From the NCBI RefSeq assembly GCF_000004075.3, contig NC_026658.2, positions 14,310,075 through 14,374,074 on the forward strand: 64,000 nucleotides of DNA, read 5' to 3'. Every line of letters begins with the position of its first letter. The stretch's first letter is position 1. Origin of the DNA: Cucumis sativus. Lineage: Eukaryota; Streptophyta; Magnoliopsida; Cucurbitales; Cucurbitaceae. The notes below the pieces were generated by a model. It saw only the letters and a program-made list of their open reading frames with translations, ran no database searches and was not told the DNA's origin. This document shows positions 24,387 to 36,805 of this stretch, piece by piece. A program made the position numbers and the translations under genes.

Positions 24387-25184
24387 GTTCTATTGTTTCT
24401 TTTTTGGCACATAAAGTTATGGCTAAGCAAAATTAGCCGCTGCCATTGATTGGGATTATGGGGTTTATGAAGAACTTTAGTTTATATTGCTTAGTGAAAG
24501 GTTGGAAATGAGTGTTCTGGCACTCTTTTTCTGCAGGTAGTTCTGATGGGAAATCTTGTTCGTACTGTTTCTTAATATTTTAAATCAAATCTTATTAGAT
24601 TTAGGAGTGGACAAAAAATCAAATACTTTCTCCAATTTATTACCAATTCACTACTGCAGCAATTTTGATACTCAAACGCATTACTTAAAAGAGAGATCCA
24701 AAGTTTCTCTTTTACCATTACTTTTTGTGTGTGTAAAATACTAATCACAATGTTGAGGGATATTCCAATTTAGTCCATTGTTTAGGCTAAATTTCCTTGA
24801 TTTTCCAAATTGGTTTGGCTGAAAATTAAAACTTGAAAGGTGTGGTGGTGACTTGGAAAAAATTGAATTTGAAACGTTGCTTCACCAGAGATCTTTTTGT
24901 TGCGTTTCAAACACATTATAGTATTAAATTTAAAAACATTTGTGAAAGATTGTAAGCTACTGATATAGAATTTTGGTCGCATTTTTAATATACCATTCAA
25001 AATTAGATTAATATATACACATTATAGTATTAAATTTAAATAAGACTGATGTAAATATAATATAAGTAATAAAAATCTTAAAAGTTATTTTAAAATATAA
25101 AAATGTTTGTTTTTGAGATTTTGGAGGTGTAATTCGGTTGAATGCTAACGGTCTCATCCGTACAAATTTCACCTATGCCTTGTA
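24387..25184. other. Intergenic region between DIR17-like and PPR genes
   Basis: The DIR17-like 3' UTR is followed by AT-rich DNA. A word around CACATTATAGTATTAAATTTAAA occurs twice (near 24911 and 25018). No gene is seen. Confidence 0.6.
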
Positions 25185-26759
25185 ATGAGAGATTGTCTTC
25201 TTCATATGCTCTTCCCGATATCTCAATCTTCTGCACCATATAGACATGGCTTCAACGTCTTACCCTCCATTAGGTTTTTCTCTAACTTCAAATCCAATAC
25301 CCATCCGACCACTAACTTACCAAAGCCTCCGAGACTTTTGGACCTCATTTCTCCGAAGGGAGATGTTTCCTATGAAAGTCGCCAAACCCATCTTCGCCTC
25401 ATTCAGGACTTTTTACAAACAGATTCGGGTCAGTGCCGATCTCAAACCCTTCCCGTTGGATGTGATTCTCGTTCAATTGGTTTATCCAAGGATTCATCCT
25501 TTGTTCTTGATCAAGAATGTGAATCTGGTCATTGGGATGTTCAGTCGTTCGCAGGTAGATTTAAGTTTAATGCGAACGATATATCCAGTGTTTTGAGTTT
25601 GTGTAATTCTCAACGCAATCTTCGGGGTGGAATTCAGTATCATTCTGTGGCGATACGAACTGGGTTTATTGCTAATGTGTATGTAGGAAGTTCGCTGGTG
25701 AGTTTGTATGGGAAATGTGGGGAGTTGAGTAATGCATATCGGGTGTTTGATGAAATGCCTGTGAGAAATGTTGTGTCATGGACGGCCATTATTGCTGGGT
25801 TTGCTGTAGAATGGCAAGTTAATATGTGCTTGGAGCTTTTCCAAGAGATGAAGAGAATGGCATTGCAACCCAATGAGTTTACTTTTGTCACAATATTGAC
25901 TGCTTGCACTGGTAGTGGAGCCCTTGGAGTAGGAAGAAGTCTTCATTGTCAAACAGTCAAAATGGGCTTTCATTCTTATCTCCATGTTGCAAATGCTTTG
26001 ATCTCAATGTACTGTAAATGTGGAGCTCTTAACTTTGCATTATACATATTTGAAGCCATGGAAGTCAAAGACACTGTTTCGTGGAATTCCATGATTGCAG
26101 GTTATGCCCAACATGGACTTTCTCTGAGAGCCATTGATCTTTTCAAAGCAATGAGAAAGCAGAAGCAAGTGGAAGCCGATGCCATCACTTTCCTTGGTGT
26201 TCTGTCCTCGTGTAGACATGCAGGGTTTGTGGAAGAGGGGAGACACTACTTCAATCTTATGGTCGAGCTCGGTTTGAAACCGGAATTGGATCATTATTCA
26301 TGTGTTATTGATCTGCTTGGTCGAGCTGGGTTACTAAAAGAGGCTCAAAACTTCATTGAGAAGATGCCCATAACTCCCAATTCAATTGTTTGGGGATCAC
26401 TTCTTTCTGCTTGCAGGCTTCATGGGAATGTCTGGATAGGACTGAAGGCTGCGGAGAGTAGATTGTTACTGCAACCCGACTGTGCTTCAACGCATTTGCA
26501 ATTGACGAATCTGTATGCAAAAGCAGGGTACTTAGATGATGCTGCAAGATTGAGGAAGATTATGAAAGACAAAGGGCTGAAAACTGCTCCTGGATATAGT
26601 TGGATTGAGATTCAAAATAAGGTTTATAGATTCAAAGCAGAAGATAAGTCAAACCCTTTAATGGTTGAGATTTTTGGTCTTATAGATGGCATGGTGAATC
26701 ACATGAGATTCGTAGGTTGTGCTCACGAATTGGAGGATAAAGTTAATGAGTTCTGCTAG
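25185..26759 (+). CDS. PPR protein, PLS class, E/E+ subgroup (At2g37320-like)
   Basis: A 524-aa intronless frame, as is typical for plant organellar PPR proteins. The N-terminal part is rich in Ser, Arg and hydrophobic residues (PSIRFFSNF) and suits mitochondrial or plastid import. PLS repeats start at about residue 130, with hallmark phrases such as VGSSLVSLYGKCGELSNA, FDEMPVRNVVSWTAIIAG, VANALISMYCKCGALNFA and VSWNSMIAGYAQHG. The end carries the E motif region (ITPNSIVWGSLLSACRLHGN) and E+ region (APGYSWIEIQNKVYRF), without a DYW deaminase domain. Such proteins bind organellar RNA and often recruit a separate deaminase for C-to-U editing. Similarity to the Arabidopsis At2g37320 product is from memory and should be treated as a suggestion. 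Confidence 0.9.
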   Translation: MRDCLLHMLFPISQSSAPYRHGFNVLPSIRFFSNFKSNTHPTTNLPKPPRLLDLISPKGDVSYESRQTHLRLIQDFLQTDSGQCRSQTLPVGCDSRSIGLSKDSSFVLDQECESGHWDVQSFAGRFKFNANDISSVLSLCNSQRNLRGGIQYHSVAIRTGFIANVYVGSSLVSLYGKCGELSNAYRVFDEMPVRNVVSWTAIIAGFAVEWQVNMCLELFQEMKRMALQPNEFTFVTILTACTGSGALGVGRSLHCQTVKMGFHSYLHVANALISMYCKCGALNFALYIFEAMEVKDTVSWNSMIAGYAQHGLSLRAIDLFKAMRKQKQVEADAITFLGVLSSCRHAGFVEEGRHYFNLMVELGLKPELDHYSCVIDLLGRAGLLKEAQNFIEKMPITPNSIVWGSLLSACRLHGNVWIGLKAAESRLLLQPDCASTHLQLTNLYAKAGYLDDAARLRKIMKDKGLKTAPGYSWIEIQNKVYRFKAEDKSNPLMVEIFGLIDGMVNHMRFVGCAHELEDKVNEFC

Positions 26760-28258
26760 CAACATCCTGAAAGTTGATAATTGTGTGTTTTATTTCTTCC
26801 GAAGGTAACTTGAAATGTGAGGTTGATTATGCCTGGGAGGTTACTTATGTAACATAAACTAATTTTTTCGATACATGAATGTTATTCTTTGTAAATCTTG
26901 GCTAATCATTAGACTTATAAAGTTTGGTTAAATAAGAAGTTTAGGCTTATGTCGAAAATCCCTACACTATTACGGGTGTAATAAGTTTCCTCCAACTTTA
27001 AGTTTGTCAAGGATTGTAAATTTTTGGACTTTAAAAAAGTGTAGAATAGGCTATTAGATATGCAATTATACGTTTAGTAGATCATTGAGTATTTTGATAT
27101 TGTAAGGTAGATCATTGAGTATTTTGATATTGTACCTAAAACTTCGGTCAAAATTCAAGTTCACGTATGAGGTACAATGCTTACTTTTGAAGATATTAGA
27201 CTAATAAATAATGAAATTGGTGTAATTGTAATAAAATTTCATTCCATATAGATTACAATCACAAATGTAATTAGATTATATCTTAATGCATTTATCTAAT
27301 ATTATGAATTTGGTCAAATTTATCGATACCGTTATAGTTTTGATTATAGTTAACCGAAATCATAACGTACATGATAACAATAAACGTATTAAAATTCATA
27401 GTTTTTTCTCTAAAAAAGTCACAATGATAGTAACCGTAACTCAAACCCAAACCATAATAATTACTCAAACCCAAACATGGTACGATCTAATTTTCTAACG
27501 CAATCAGATTGATCACCCACACTTTTCAATCAAACTGTACCCGCTTTTCAATCAAACTGTAGCTTTTGTTTATAAGTTCGAACCTGACCCCATGTGTTAG
27601 AACACAAGTAAACAACACCAACATGAACCCAACTTTATAAATTACCAATTATTTGTTTTCACTTGAATGCGATAACCATGACTTTAATACAATCTCACAT
27701 CAGAAAAGACCTATTAACCTAAAGAACGTTGATGCATTTCTTACAGTTTCTTTTTTACCCATGGAAATACCTTTGGTCTTCCAAACATTAGAAAGTATTT
27801 AGGACAAGGAGTGAAATAGTAATGAGTAAAGAGCTATAAAATCTGGGGAGTCATGAACTTCTTGAGTCTACAATGAAGAGAATTCACAACTCACCAACTC
27901 CATAGGCCAAACACTACTTAGATGTTCGAAACAAACCATGGACAATCAAGAACCCGAACGTGTTGCAATGAAGAAACACAATCTAGTAAAACTAGATGCT
28001 TGGACAACCTTATATTATTCATATAAATTCAATATTCAAAAGTCCAAAAACCCTACCTTACAAAAGCAGATTCTTTAGCACAAACAAACTGCTAATAAGT
28101 GAAAAATGAAAGATTTCATGTCACTTTGAATGTGGATAACCTACTGGAGACTTGAGATACGAAGATGCAAATCATAACTTATAAGAGCAACTACAAAAAC
28201 CCCAGCCACTGAGCCAACTAAAAAAAAAGTCAGAATACAAATGACAAAAAGTTACTAG
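26760..28258. other. Intergenic region between PPR and RRM-like genes (convergent)
   Basis: 3' flanks of two convergent genes. It contains a 28-bp tandem repeat with period 30 (27077-27134). At 27425-27480 the word ACTCAAACCCAAAC recurs within AT-rich DNA. No coding signal. Confidence 0.6.
27077..27134. repeat. Tandem duplication, 2 x 28 bp, period 30
   Basis: The unit beginning GTAGATCATTGAGTATTTTG and ending ATATTGTA occurs twice without a mismatch, separated by two bases. The exact identity suggests a recent slippage event. Confidence 0.85.
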
Positions 28259-30688
28259 TTATTGGAGAACTCGCATCGAAATTTGGTTGTTCAGACAAAA
28301 GCCTCTGTTTTTTGTGAGAAATGCATGCATTGCTTGTATTGGTGAACGGAACTGCACCGTTGCCGTTTTTGTGGGGGCTGAAAAGGATCCCCTGCAATGG
28401 TGTATCAAATTACAAGTGTTCATTAAAACCGACCAAATGTAACCGAATCCAAAAATTCAATTTACACTAAATGATGGTTAGATTCAACTTGAAATTATAA
28501 GGAATCCAAACTTTTGGTTCAGTTAGGTTTTGCAAATCGGATCACCAAAAATATACAATAGAATGAAACCAAACCGTGCATCACCAAAAATTCATACAAA
28601 TAATACTAAATTAGTCATGATTTTGTTTTATGTATAATTTGTTTTCTTTATAAGAAACAATTTGATTGATGCATGGAACGAACTTACAAACGAAAGGAGC
28701 AATAAACTTATATCCAAAAGGAGATACAATATACCTCTCCAATTCAAGAAAATTAGCAAAGCTAGAAGTAAGAGAGGTGAATATTTACACTAAGTAATAG
28801 CAAGGTAATTCTAACTCTAAACTTCATCACAAATAATTGATCTCTACCTGTAAAAGTTGATTGAGCTTGCATCATAGTCACAACCAGATAAGAAGCGTTC
28901 CAGATCTTCTACCAATGCATTTCGAGGTATTCCTTCTAGTAAAACCTATAAATGCATAGAAGATTGAATCTCACAGAAACAACTTCAGAATCAATCTAAG
29001 GTTTAAATGTAATATGAGATACAAATTAACTGCAGTCTGCACAATAAGCAACATACGATTTTATGAACAACAAACCTAAAGCTAGGAAGGTTGCCATTTG
29101 CCAATCCTCAATCTTGAAGCATCAAGTATCAATTGAATCAGTGCATTATTATCCTTACAAATGAACTTATTATGAAAAACCCAAACATTAATAGTTGAGG
29201 TAGTTCCTGCAATTTTACATTCTCATGAAGCTATAAGAGAAGATCCCGACCACATGGAACTTAGCAGATACTTTTTACTCTCTTCTAAAGAGCTTAACAT
29301 GAAAAATTACTCTCTATAAACAATTTTAGATTGAGAGTGTGAGGAACGAACCACTAAAGTTAATCATAATGCACTAGAAGAAGAGAGAACATATTGATAT
29401 GTATACTTGATCCTTGAAACCATGTTATTCGATCACATGATATTAGATAAACAAAACTAAAGTAGAATGGTTGCTTTCTGATAAAAAAAAAATCAAAGTT
29501 GCCAAAGGCAAAAACAAGAATATGATTGAAAAAAGAGATTTCTCAATTGATAGTAAGTTTATAAGTTTACAAAGATTGACATTACAGTTTTTCCATTGTA
29601 AGGTGAAAGCAGCTCCCACTGCGAACGATCAGCCTGAAATTTAGAATAAAAGTTATAGATTTCTAAACTTTTAAAAACATAATTAAAAAAAATTCAATAA
29701 CAAGGCATCCATCAAAAGATCACCCGCTCCATTCTTTGCAAGTAACCTTTTCTTGCAATCGCTTGAAAAGCATTTTGATAGGCCTGCTCGGAGGGGAACT
29801 GGATCATTCTGATTACAACATTCATAAATAATTAATGAAAACCAACCTCAAACACCAATGTTACTCAAGTATATATTCACAAACAACACACTTAATTGAA
29901 CATATATTCAATAGATTAACATATAAGCTAATATCCAGGGTTTAGAGCTGCATTTGTCTTAAAATGATCGAAGGAACAAAAGGGCAATTAGATACTCTTC
30001 GATCGTTTTAGTTTCCAAGTTTCCATGACGCAGTAGAAATAGAACCATAACAACAGTGGTAGAACATAATAATGAAACATCTACATAAAAAATAATCCAA
30101 AAGAAGAATATTACATGGAGGTCGGGACGAAATTTCGGACGTATTCAAATTTGACATCCTCAAAACTCAAATTACATCCTTGAAGCAAAATGAGCACATC
30201 CGATTTTAGCATACTCCGTGAGGCACCGACCAATTTCCCAAACCTCAAACCTGAGAAGAGTATCACAAAAACCACATTATGCATTGCAATACATAACATC
30301 AGACAAGAAATTAATTACCAAAATAAAATACACCGAAAGGATTTAGTTAAGCAGGGCCAAAGATACAAACCCTAACTAACTCGTTTCAAACAATCAGCCA
30401 AAAAATTATACCCCGCCACCGTCTATAAACCCTAAACCTCTCCCAAGATATTACACACGACAGAACATCGTCCAGATGCTGCGACGACGTAGGAGCGAGG
30501 TTCATACCATCTGTATTTGTTTTATCGGAAAAACGATTGGGGGAGGACTCAGGTGGGGCTTGTTCCTGTTCCGTGGAGAAGAATCTTGGAGATTGGCGGA
30601 AAAACAGAGGAAGTTCATGATTTGCCGTCGCCGATCGAGAAATGAAATTGGATCCCAGAGCCTTACGGAGGAGACTGAGGTTCGACAT
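28259..30688 (-). CDS. RRM-like RNA-binding protein, predicted mitochondrial
   Basis: Six exons in transcript order: 30457-30688, 30115-30250, 29724-29808, 29586-29633, 28848-28945, 28259-28391. They total 732 nt (243 aa) with consistent phases. The N-terminus (MSNLSLLRKALGSNFISRS..FFRQSPRFFSTEQ) is a strong mitochondrial presequence with an RFFST-type cleavage context. Two RRM-like folds follow. The first is around DVLILLQGCNLSFEDVKFEY to PSEQAYQNAFQAIARKGY. The second is around VLLEGIPRNALVEDLERFL to TATVQFRSPIQAMHAF. RNP1 in the second is degenerate (TATVQF, lacking most aromatic residues), so RNA binding may be atypical. Exon 1 ends using a GTGTAATA donor, which is the one that keeps frame. 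AAACCCTA-type telo-box words lie in the first intron and leader region (30368-30435). Gene identity beyond the domain is unknown. Confidence 0.85.
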
Positions 30689-33600
30689 TTTTCGCGAAGA
30701 AGGAGATGAGTGAGAAAGGTTGAAGAAGAACAGCTGAGCTTATGGTTCGCTTCACTGAAAGGGGCGGTGTTCACCGTCCCAAGTTCGAACACAAATTAAG
30801 CAAATGACCGAACCATCAAGCCCATCGATAAAAGCCGGTCTGAAATCAAAGATCCAAACCGACCATACTGTAAAAACAGAAAATTACTGTTACTCTTTTA
30901 CTTCAATTTTTACTAAATCCATCGTTTATATATATAAGTTGAGAGTAAAATGGCTTACACTTGCCATGGTTAAATTTTAAAAAATGTAACTCAAATGTAT
31001 TATCGGTCTGATTAGATTTGTTATTATTAAAAAGTATACAAATTATAGTTTAACGATAGATTTCAAGACAATTATATTCTTAAACTTTTAATTTAATTAA
31101 TAATCACTTTATTCAAATTTTACATTCTTTAATTGATCTTCTATTTTTCCTTTTTTATGTATAATATTTTTAGAGTTACACACATGTATAGTTTACTTTT
31201 GTATTATTATTATTTTTCTATTGAAGTAACATCTGATGATGATGGAGTATACACGTGAGAGAACAAAAATGTTAAAATGAAATCAACTAGTATGTAAAAA
31301 TATAGTTTAAGATCTTAAATTAGTTAATTGTTGATATACATTTAGCTTTACATATATATATATATATAAGTGTTTACTAGAGAAATTGAAAACATAAATT
31401 TGGATCCAAGATATTAGAAAAACAAATTTGTATTTTATATTTTAAGATATGTGTATTGTAGCTGCCCATTTAAAAATTGAACCATAGTTTTAGAAGAATG
31501 TCTATAATATTTATAAACCATAAAATTTATCTTATTTATTTACTAGAATTTGATAGTATTATTACTTAATTTATTAATATAATTTATATTTATAAAGTTG
31601 GGTAAATTACAATTTTAGTCTATATTGTTGGTAAAAAGTTAGAGTTTAAGTTATAATTTAATAAAACGTCAAATATAATATATATATATAATTCTTATGA
31701 TTTGACAACCTTCATAAATAGTACTTACAACGGAGACTATTTTCTATGTTTTTTATCAAACCAAATGGAATGGATTTTAGTTATAAATCATAGAGACTAA
31801 ACTCTATCCATTAAAATTTCGGGACCAAATTTGTAACCAAACCTATAAAGTTATAAAATTATTATGTATTATCATATAATTTATAACATATATTATATTC
31901 AAAACATGATCAATTGAGTTTATAACGTGACACATTGTAATTTTAAATGTTTTTATATGTATTTAATTTAATTTTGTTTTTTTGAAACGTAAAGTTCAAT
32001 TTATGGATAAAATAAAAGCATACAAAGTCTTTCAGATTGTTTGGATCACATCAACAAAAAAACAGTCTTAAATCTGAAAATATAAAACATAATTCGATTT
32101 TGGGCCAAACATTCTCTTAGTTTATCTAGCATGCTTTACTTAATTAAGTTCACTTACATATCGATAAAGTAGTAAATTTTCTAACAGCTTTATTTAGTCA
32201 AATATGAATGATCACTTTATGTGTCATAAGTAAAAAAGATCGATATATATTTTTAGGTGTTGTTTGTTTCACGAGTATATTAAATTTCTATAGAGACCAT
32301 CGTTATTTTTTCTATATTGTAAAATGCTTCGACATTTAAAAATTATTGAGCATCCTATGATTCCAAACAAATTTTTGAGAGTTTTTTTATGCCGATGGTT
32401 ACAGATTCTTGACATCATTTTCTACATTTTGTCATTTTTACTCTTGTTTTATACACATTAATTTGTATTTTCATTTATGCCAGTAAAATAAATCGTTAAC
32501 CATATATATAATTTAATTTATTTTTTTGCTATGTTAATTTTTAAATTTAAAGTTATATTAATGTTTATGTTATAACACATCTTAAATTGTGATATATTAT
32601 TTTGCTCTTAAAAATGATGCGGTATAAATTCAAACTATTTCGAAACATTATATAAATTTAAAACATTTTCGAATAGAAATCTAACCAAACAAATATAAAA
32701 TTGTAATTAACACGAGCTCTACTGTCTTTTTTTTTTTTTTGCTTTTTTCGCAAACACGCATGAGTTATACCAAATCGATTGTATTTCATGTTTTTAAAAA
32801 AGTGTTTGTAGATTGAATTATACTTTAAATAATAATTATTGTTATTAACTCAAATATATATTTATTAAAACATAACTTAGGTGAACTAAATAAACCCTAA
32901 CACATAATATGAATACATCATTGAATTTACACCCATCGTATTGTTGGCGAATCAAACCACTTTCTTCCATCACTTCCATTTTCCCAATTATTTTACCAAA
33001 TAATAAACTTTATTTAGGAAAAAAAATATTTGTGAGGCCTAGAAATTTAATACTATTTTTTAGTAAGAATGAAAAATAAAACAATTAAGTTTTAATTACA
33101 TACAAATAACAAATGTGCTAATCTATTCTTAACAATGTTATTATTTTGAGATTTTTTCAAAAATAGAAAAATTGGTAAACTATTTACATTTTACGGAACA
33201 AAATTATTAAAAGATAAAATTTATTATACTTTATTTATTTTTTTATGAAGGGTAAATATTTTTGTATTTTTGACAAATTTCCTATTGTTTAAGGGGTCCT
33301 TGCAAAAATAGCAAAAACAAAATTATGATGATAAGTTTCATGCGACTACATTTTCTAAGTTGCAAAAGTAACAAATTTAAAAGTCAATAACTTTAGGATT
33401 ATCGTCTGGTAGCCATTCGATAGTCTTATGATTATAATCTAGTACTCGTTTAATATCACTAATTTTGTTATATTTGTAATATGAAAAATATAGGTGTTAT
33501 GAGCTGTATTTTTTAAATGTTCTCGCCGATTGATGCAATTTTTTTATTATTTAATAATTTAGACTAAAGCAAATTTAAATACTAAATGTAATTCAAAGTA

Positions 33601-34091
33601 GCCCTAAATTTAAACCATCAATAGACGCTATAATTGAAACAATAATAGCCTTATTTTTAAGGAATTATATTTAAAATAACAAAGATTAAAAAATGTAAAA
33701 GAATAACAATAATGTTTTATTCTTAACAAAATAATAATATTTTATTAAAGAATAATTTTAGTTACAAAATCAACCATTACTTTCGGATATTAATATTACA
33801 ATGATGCAATTACTCTCTTTAAAACTTTCAATAAAAATAATTAAATCTCCAAGCTTGATAAAAATGAACAAGTTTAAGGAGTTAATATATAATTTTGAAA
33901 GTTAAAAGTTATAATTGCATGTATTTTGTTTTCCAAATTAAATGTTTTGAAAATGGAAAAGTAAACAAAAATTCCCGGAGACCTCTCTGGGAAAAAGAAA
34001 GAAAAAGCAAAAATGGATAGAACGAAAACCTAAATACCTTTTCTATCCGCTTTCTCAGGAGTCCGGCTTCAGTCCCTAATCATTTCAAAGA
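30689..34091. other. AT-rich intergenic region
   Basis: About 3.4 kb with no gene signal in any frame. It has a (TA)n run near 31352-31369, several TATATA stretches and many poly-A/T tracts. The block 33240-33540 contains GCAAAAATAGCAAAA-like words often seen in decayed non-autonomous elements, but I could not find its ends. Confidence 0.6.
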
Positions 34092-34739
34092 TTAACCACC
34101 AATTTTCCGGTGAGGTGAGCCGGCTGACTTTTTCGAACCACCGGTGGTCTTGGCTGTAGCTCCTCCGTTGTTGACAGTGTCGAACGGGCTCTCATTCACA
34201 TAATTTCCAGGAGGATCATACTCACAAATCATCAAAATACCTCCACTTTGGCACTTTACTCGGGTACAACCAAGTTTAAGCGAATCTCTCCAAATGATTT
34301 GCGTGTAATGGCCGCACATTTGACCGCTGGAGCAGGCGTTATGTTGACGATCGTAAAATTGCTTCTCCTTCGACCACGATTCCACCGCTTGCGCCGGTGT
34401 CCAGTGATCCAATGCTCCCCAAAACAGATTCTCACCGTACGGACCGTAGGAATGGACCATTTTGCAATCGTTGATGCGTTTCATTCCCCAGCGACGGGCG
34501 TATCGAGCCAATTTCTTGTCCCAATTTAACAGAGGATGCGTCACGTTCAACCTTACTTTGTTGTGTGCTAAGAGAAATTCGCGGGCGAAATAAAGCTTAG
34601 AGTGTCGAGACCTGGTCGACGGAGTGGGTTTTTGGTTCCTTCCGGCATTGGAAGAGGATTGATCCTGCGATGAGAGGATGGGAAGGAGAAGGAGAGAGAT
34701 GCAGAGGATGAGATGAAGGGGACTTGATAGCGGCGGCAT
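34092..34739 (-). CDS. CAP/PR-1-like secreted protein
   Basis: A 215-aa intronless CAP-superfamily (SCP/PR-1) protein. The start at 34739 (MPPLSSPLHLILCISLLLL) was chosen because a signal peptide begins there; the open frame extends 63 codons further upstream without such a feature. The mature part has the CAP core: FLLAHNKVR, then LLNWDKKLARYA, the HSYGPYGENLFWG region, CAP1 (GHYTQIIWRDSLKLGC) and CAP2 (MICEYDPPGNYV). The His and Glu residues that form the CAP cavity are present, as are the cysteines for the usual disulfides. A Gly/Ser/Lys-rich C-terminal tail of about 30 residues (TAKTTGGSKKSAGSP) extends beyond standard PR-1. The role is extracellular; sterol or lipid binding is known for the family, not shown here. 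Confidence 0.9.
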   Translation of the reverse strand: MPPLSSPLHLILCISLLLLPILSSQDQSSSNAGRNQKPTPSTRSRHSKLYFAREFLLAHNKVRLNVTHPLLNWDKKLARYARRWGMKRINDCKMVHSYGPYGENLFWGALDHWTPAQAVESWSKEKQFYDRQHNACSSGQMCGHYTQIIWRDSLKLGCTRVKCQSGGILMICEYDPPGNYVNESPFDTVNNGGATAKTTGGSKKSAGSPHRKIGG

Positions 34740-36805
34740 TGGGAGGAGGAGGCGACGGCAGCGATGAGAGAAGGATTTTTGGGGATTTTGTGTTTGGATG
34801 GTGAAGAGGAGAACGGGGCTGCCCTGAGGTTGGAGCAGCGGAAGGAGAGGGGAAAGGGGAGAGGAGAGGGGTTTTTGTATCTGAAATTTCCACTTTTTTT
34901 CTTTGGTTATCATTTCTTCTTCCTTCAATTTAGTAAACTCTCTTTCTTTCCTATTAATATCTTCATTCTTTTTTCTTATTATTGTTGCTAATTATAATTC
35001 ATTATATCTTTTTAACCAAAATAATGGTAAAAGATAGTGTTTATCCCGAAATATAATAAATAACATTTTTAAAAATAGCAAAATAAGTTAAAATATTTAG
35101 TAACAAAATTGTTATCCATGTCTATTATTGATAGAATCTGAAAATTTTGTTATATATTATAAATATTTTGTCAAAATTAATACTTTTGACAATTCTGTCT
35201 CAATTTGTTGTTATCGTATGATTATTTATGGACCTTAAATGATAATAATAATCATAATAGTAAATGATGTTAGTAGTAATTAAATTAGAGATGGGTATAT
35301 ATGACTTGTTTTGTTTTAGGTTTTATTGTTACTATCATTTCTATACAAACTTTTAGATTTTGTTACATTGATATGGAAACTCTATAATCCTTTTAGAAAG
35401 GTTTGGACATTCAAATGATTAAATCACTAGCTGACTTAAAAGTTTAAGTTGATGATGAAAGTAAATGTAATGTTATATCATTTAACACCTTTCTATTTAT
35501 GTTTAACGTGGATCATTTCGTACTATAACTTATCATGTTAAATTATCTATCAACTAAGAAATTATAAGTTTGATGAATTACGATTAATTGTATTGATGGT
35601 TCAATGACCGAAGTGTGTATAACTTCAGTGCTTCGCTCATTTAAAAGACTTTAATGTTTTCATTTTTTTTTTGTTATCTCAACTTATTTGGAAAATGTTG
35701 GTCATATATTGTTATACAAATCAAAGATTTAAATTTACGTATTGATTAGTCTGAGATGTTAATTTTCAGTGGATTTAAATGACATTTTTCATAAATTTGT
35801 GAATTATGTCAAGAGAAGCAATTTTTATTCGAATTTTTGAGTATGTCAAAGTAGATGTGTTTTCACTATACACCTTGACTTTTTTTCCTATTAAGTTCGT
35901 GAAGTGAGATAATCAAATATTTGAATTTGATATCGATAGTATAAACTTCATGTTTTTGCTCACGTATGAGCACATCGTCTTTAAGGAAGAAAACAAACTG
36001 TCAAAATTTATTTTTAACTTTGAGTTAATAAAATTTAATTTTTTTTTATTACGAAAATCATAAAAACATAGCTAATTTGATTCACCTAATGGACAACACA
36101 CCTATTCTTTAAATTGGTGGGTAAGTATAAGCAATTTTCATATATTTTACTTATAACATCAATTTTAAAAAATAGATATAAAATATAAAATAGATATTGC
36201 TCACATCTTGGTCTAAATATAAAATTTGACAAAATATTGAAGATGATGAGTTTTTTTTTCTAAGTATTTATTTTTCAATTTTTTTATTTTATTTTCTTTC
36301 ACATGAAGAAATTCTCATTTATTAAATTAATATAAAATTGTCAACATAGATATTATAAAAAAAATAAAAGTCAAACTTACAAACATCATTCAAACGAGAC
36401 ATAATCCAATACAGCAGTTCCATAGTAGGACCGACCAATCGACGGCAGATAGCATTCCGTTATTGCTCCAAATCATAGCCTTCTAGATTACGCCACGCCA
36501 CCACCCTCACCTAATGACGTGGACATCTCAACACGTGGCACAAATCTGGCTCGTTATCACTTATTGGTTGGTGTAAGCGTGTCACAGACACAAAATCCCC
36601 CAGTTCTTCCACAACCCCACAGGTCCATTCGCACGCAAAGGAGCCAAATCGCCATAACCTCGAACCTTCCGTATCATTGAATCAGAGTTTTAAAACTTCC
36701 GCCGTCGGCCACCGCCTTATCTCACCGCCTTTCTCTTCGATCTCGTCGTTCCGACAACGCACCGAAAATTACAATTAGGGTTTTCAGAAAATTTTGATTC
36801 GCGAT
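34740..36805. other. Intergenic region with divergent promoters
   Basis: The stretch 34740-34920 is GA-rich on the plus strand (CT-rich on the transcribed minus strand), as in a pyrimidine-rich leader of the CAP gene. The middle is AT-rich without genes. From about 36410 the DNA becomes GC-richer and carries ACGT elements upstream of the 36806 gene. Confidence 0.6.
36515..36537 (+). promoter_or_regulatory. ACGT/G-box cluster upstream of the membrane-protein gene
   Basis: TGACGTGG (36515-36522) and a palindromic CACGTG G-box (36532-36537) sit 23 bp apart end to end, about 270 bp before the ATG at 36806. Such pairs are bZIP/bHLH binding sites linked to ABA, light or ER-stress control. A role for them here is inference. 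Confidence 0.5.

Noticed and set aside
34740-34928. Longer N-terminus for the CAP protein
   Set aside because: The extra 63 residues are Pro/Ser/Gln-rich without a targeting signal, while a clear signal peptide starts at the internal Met (34739).
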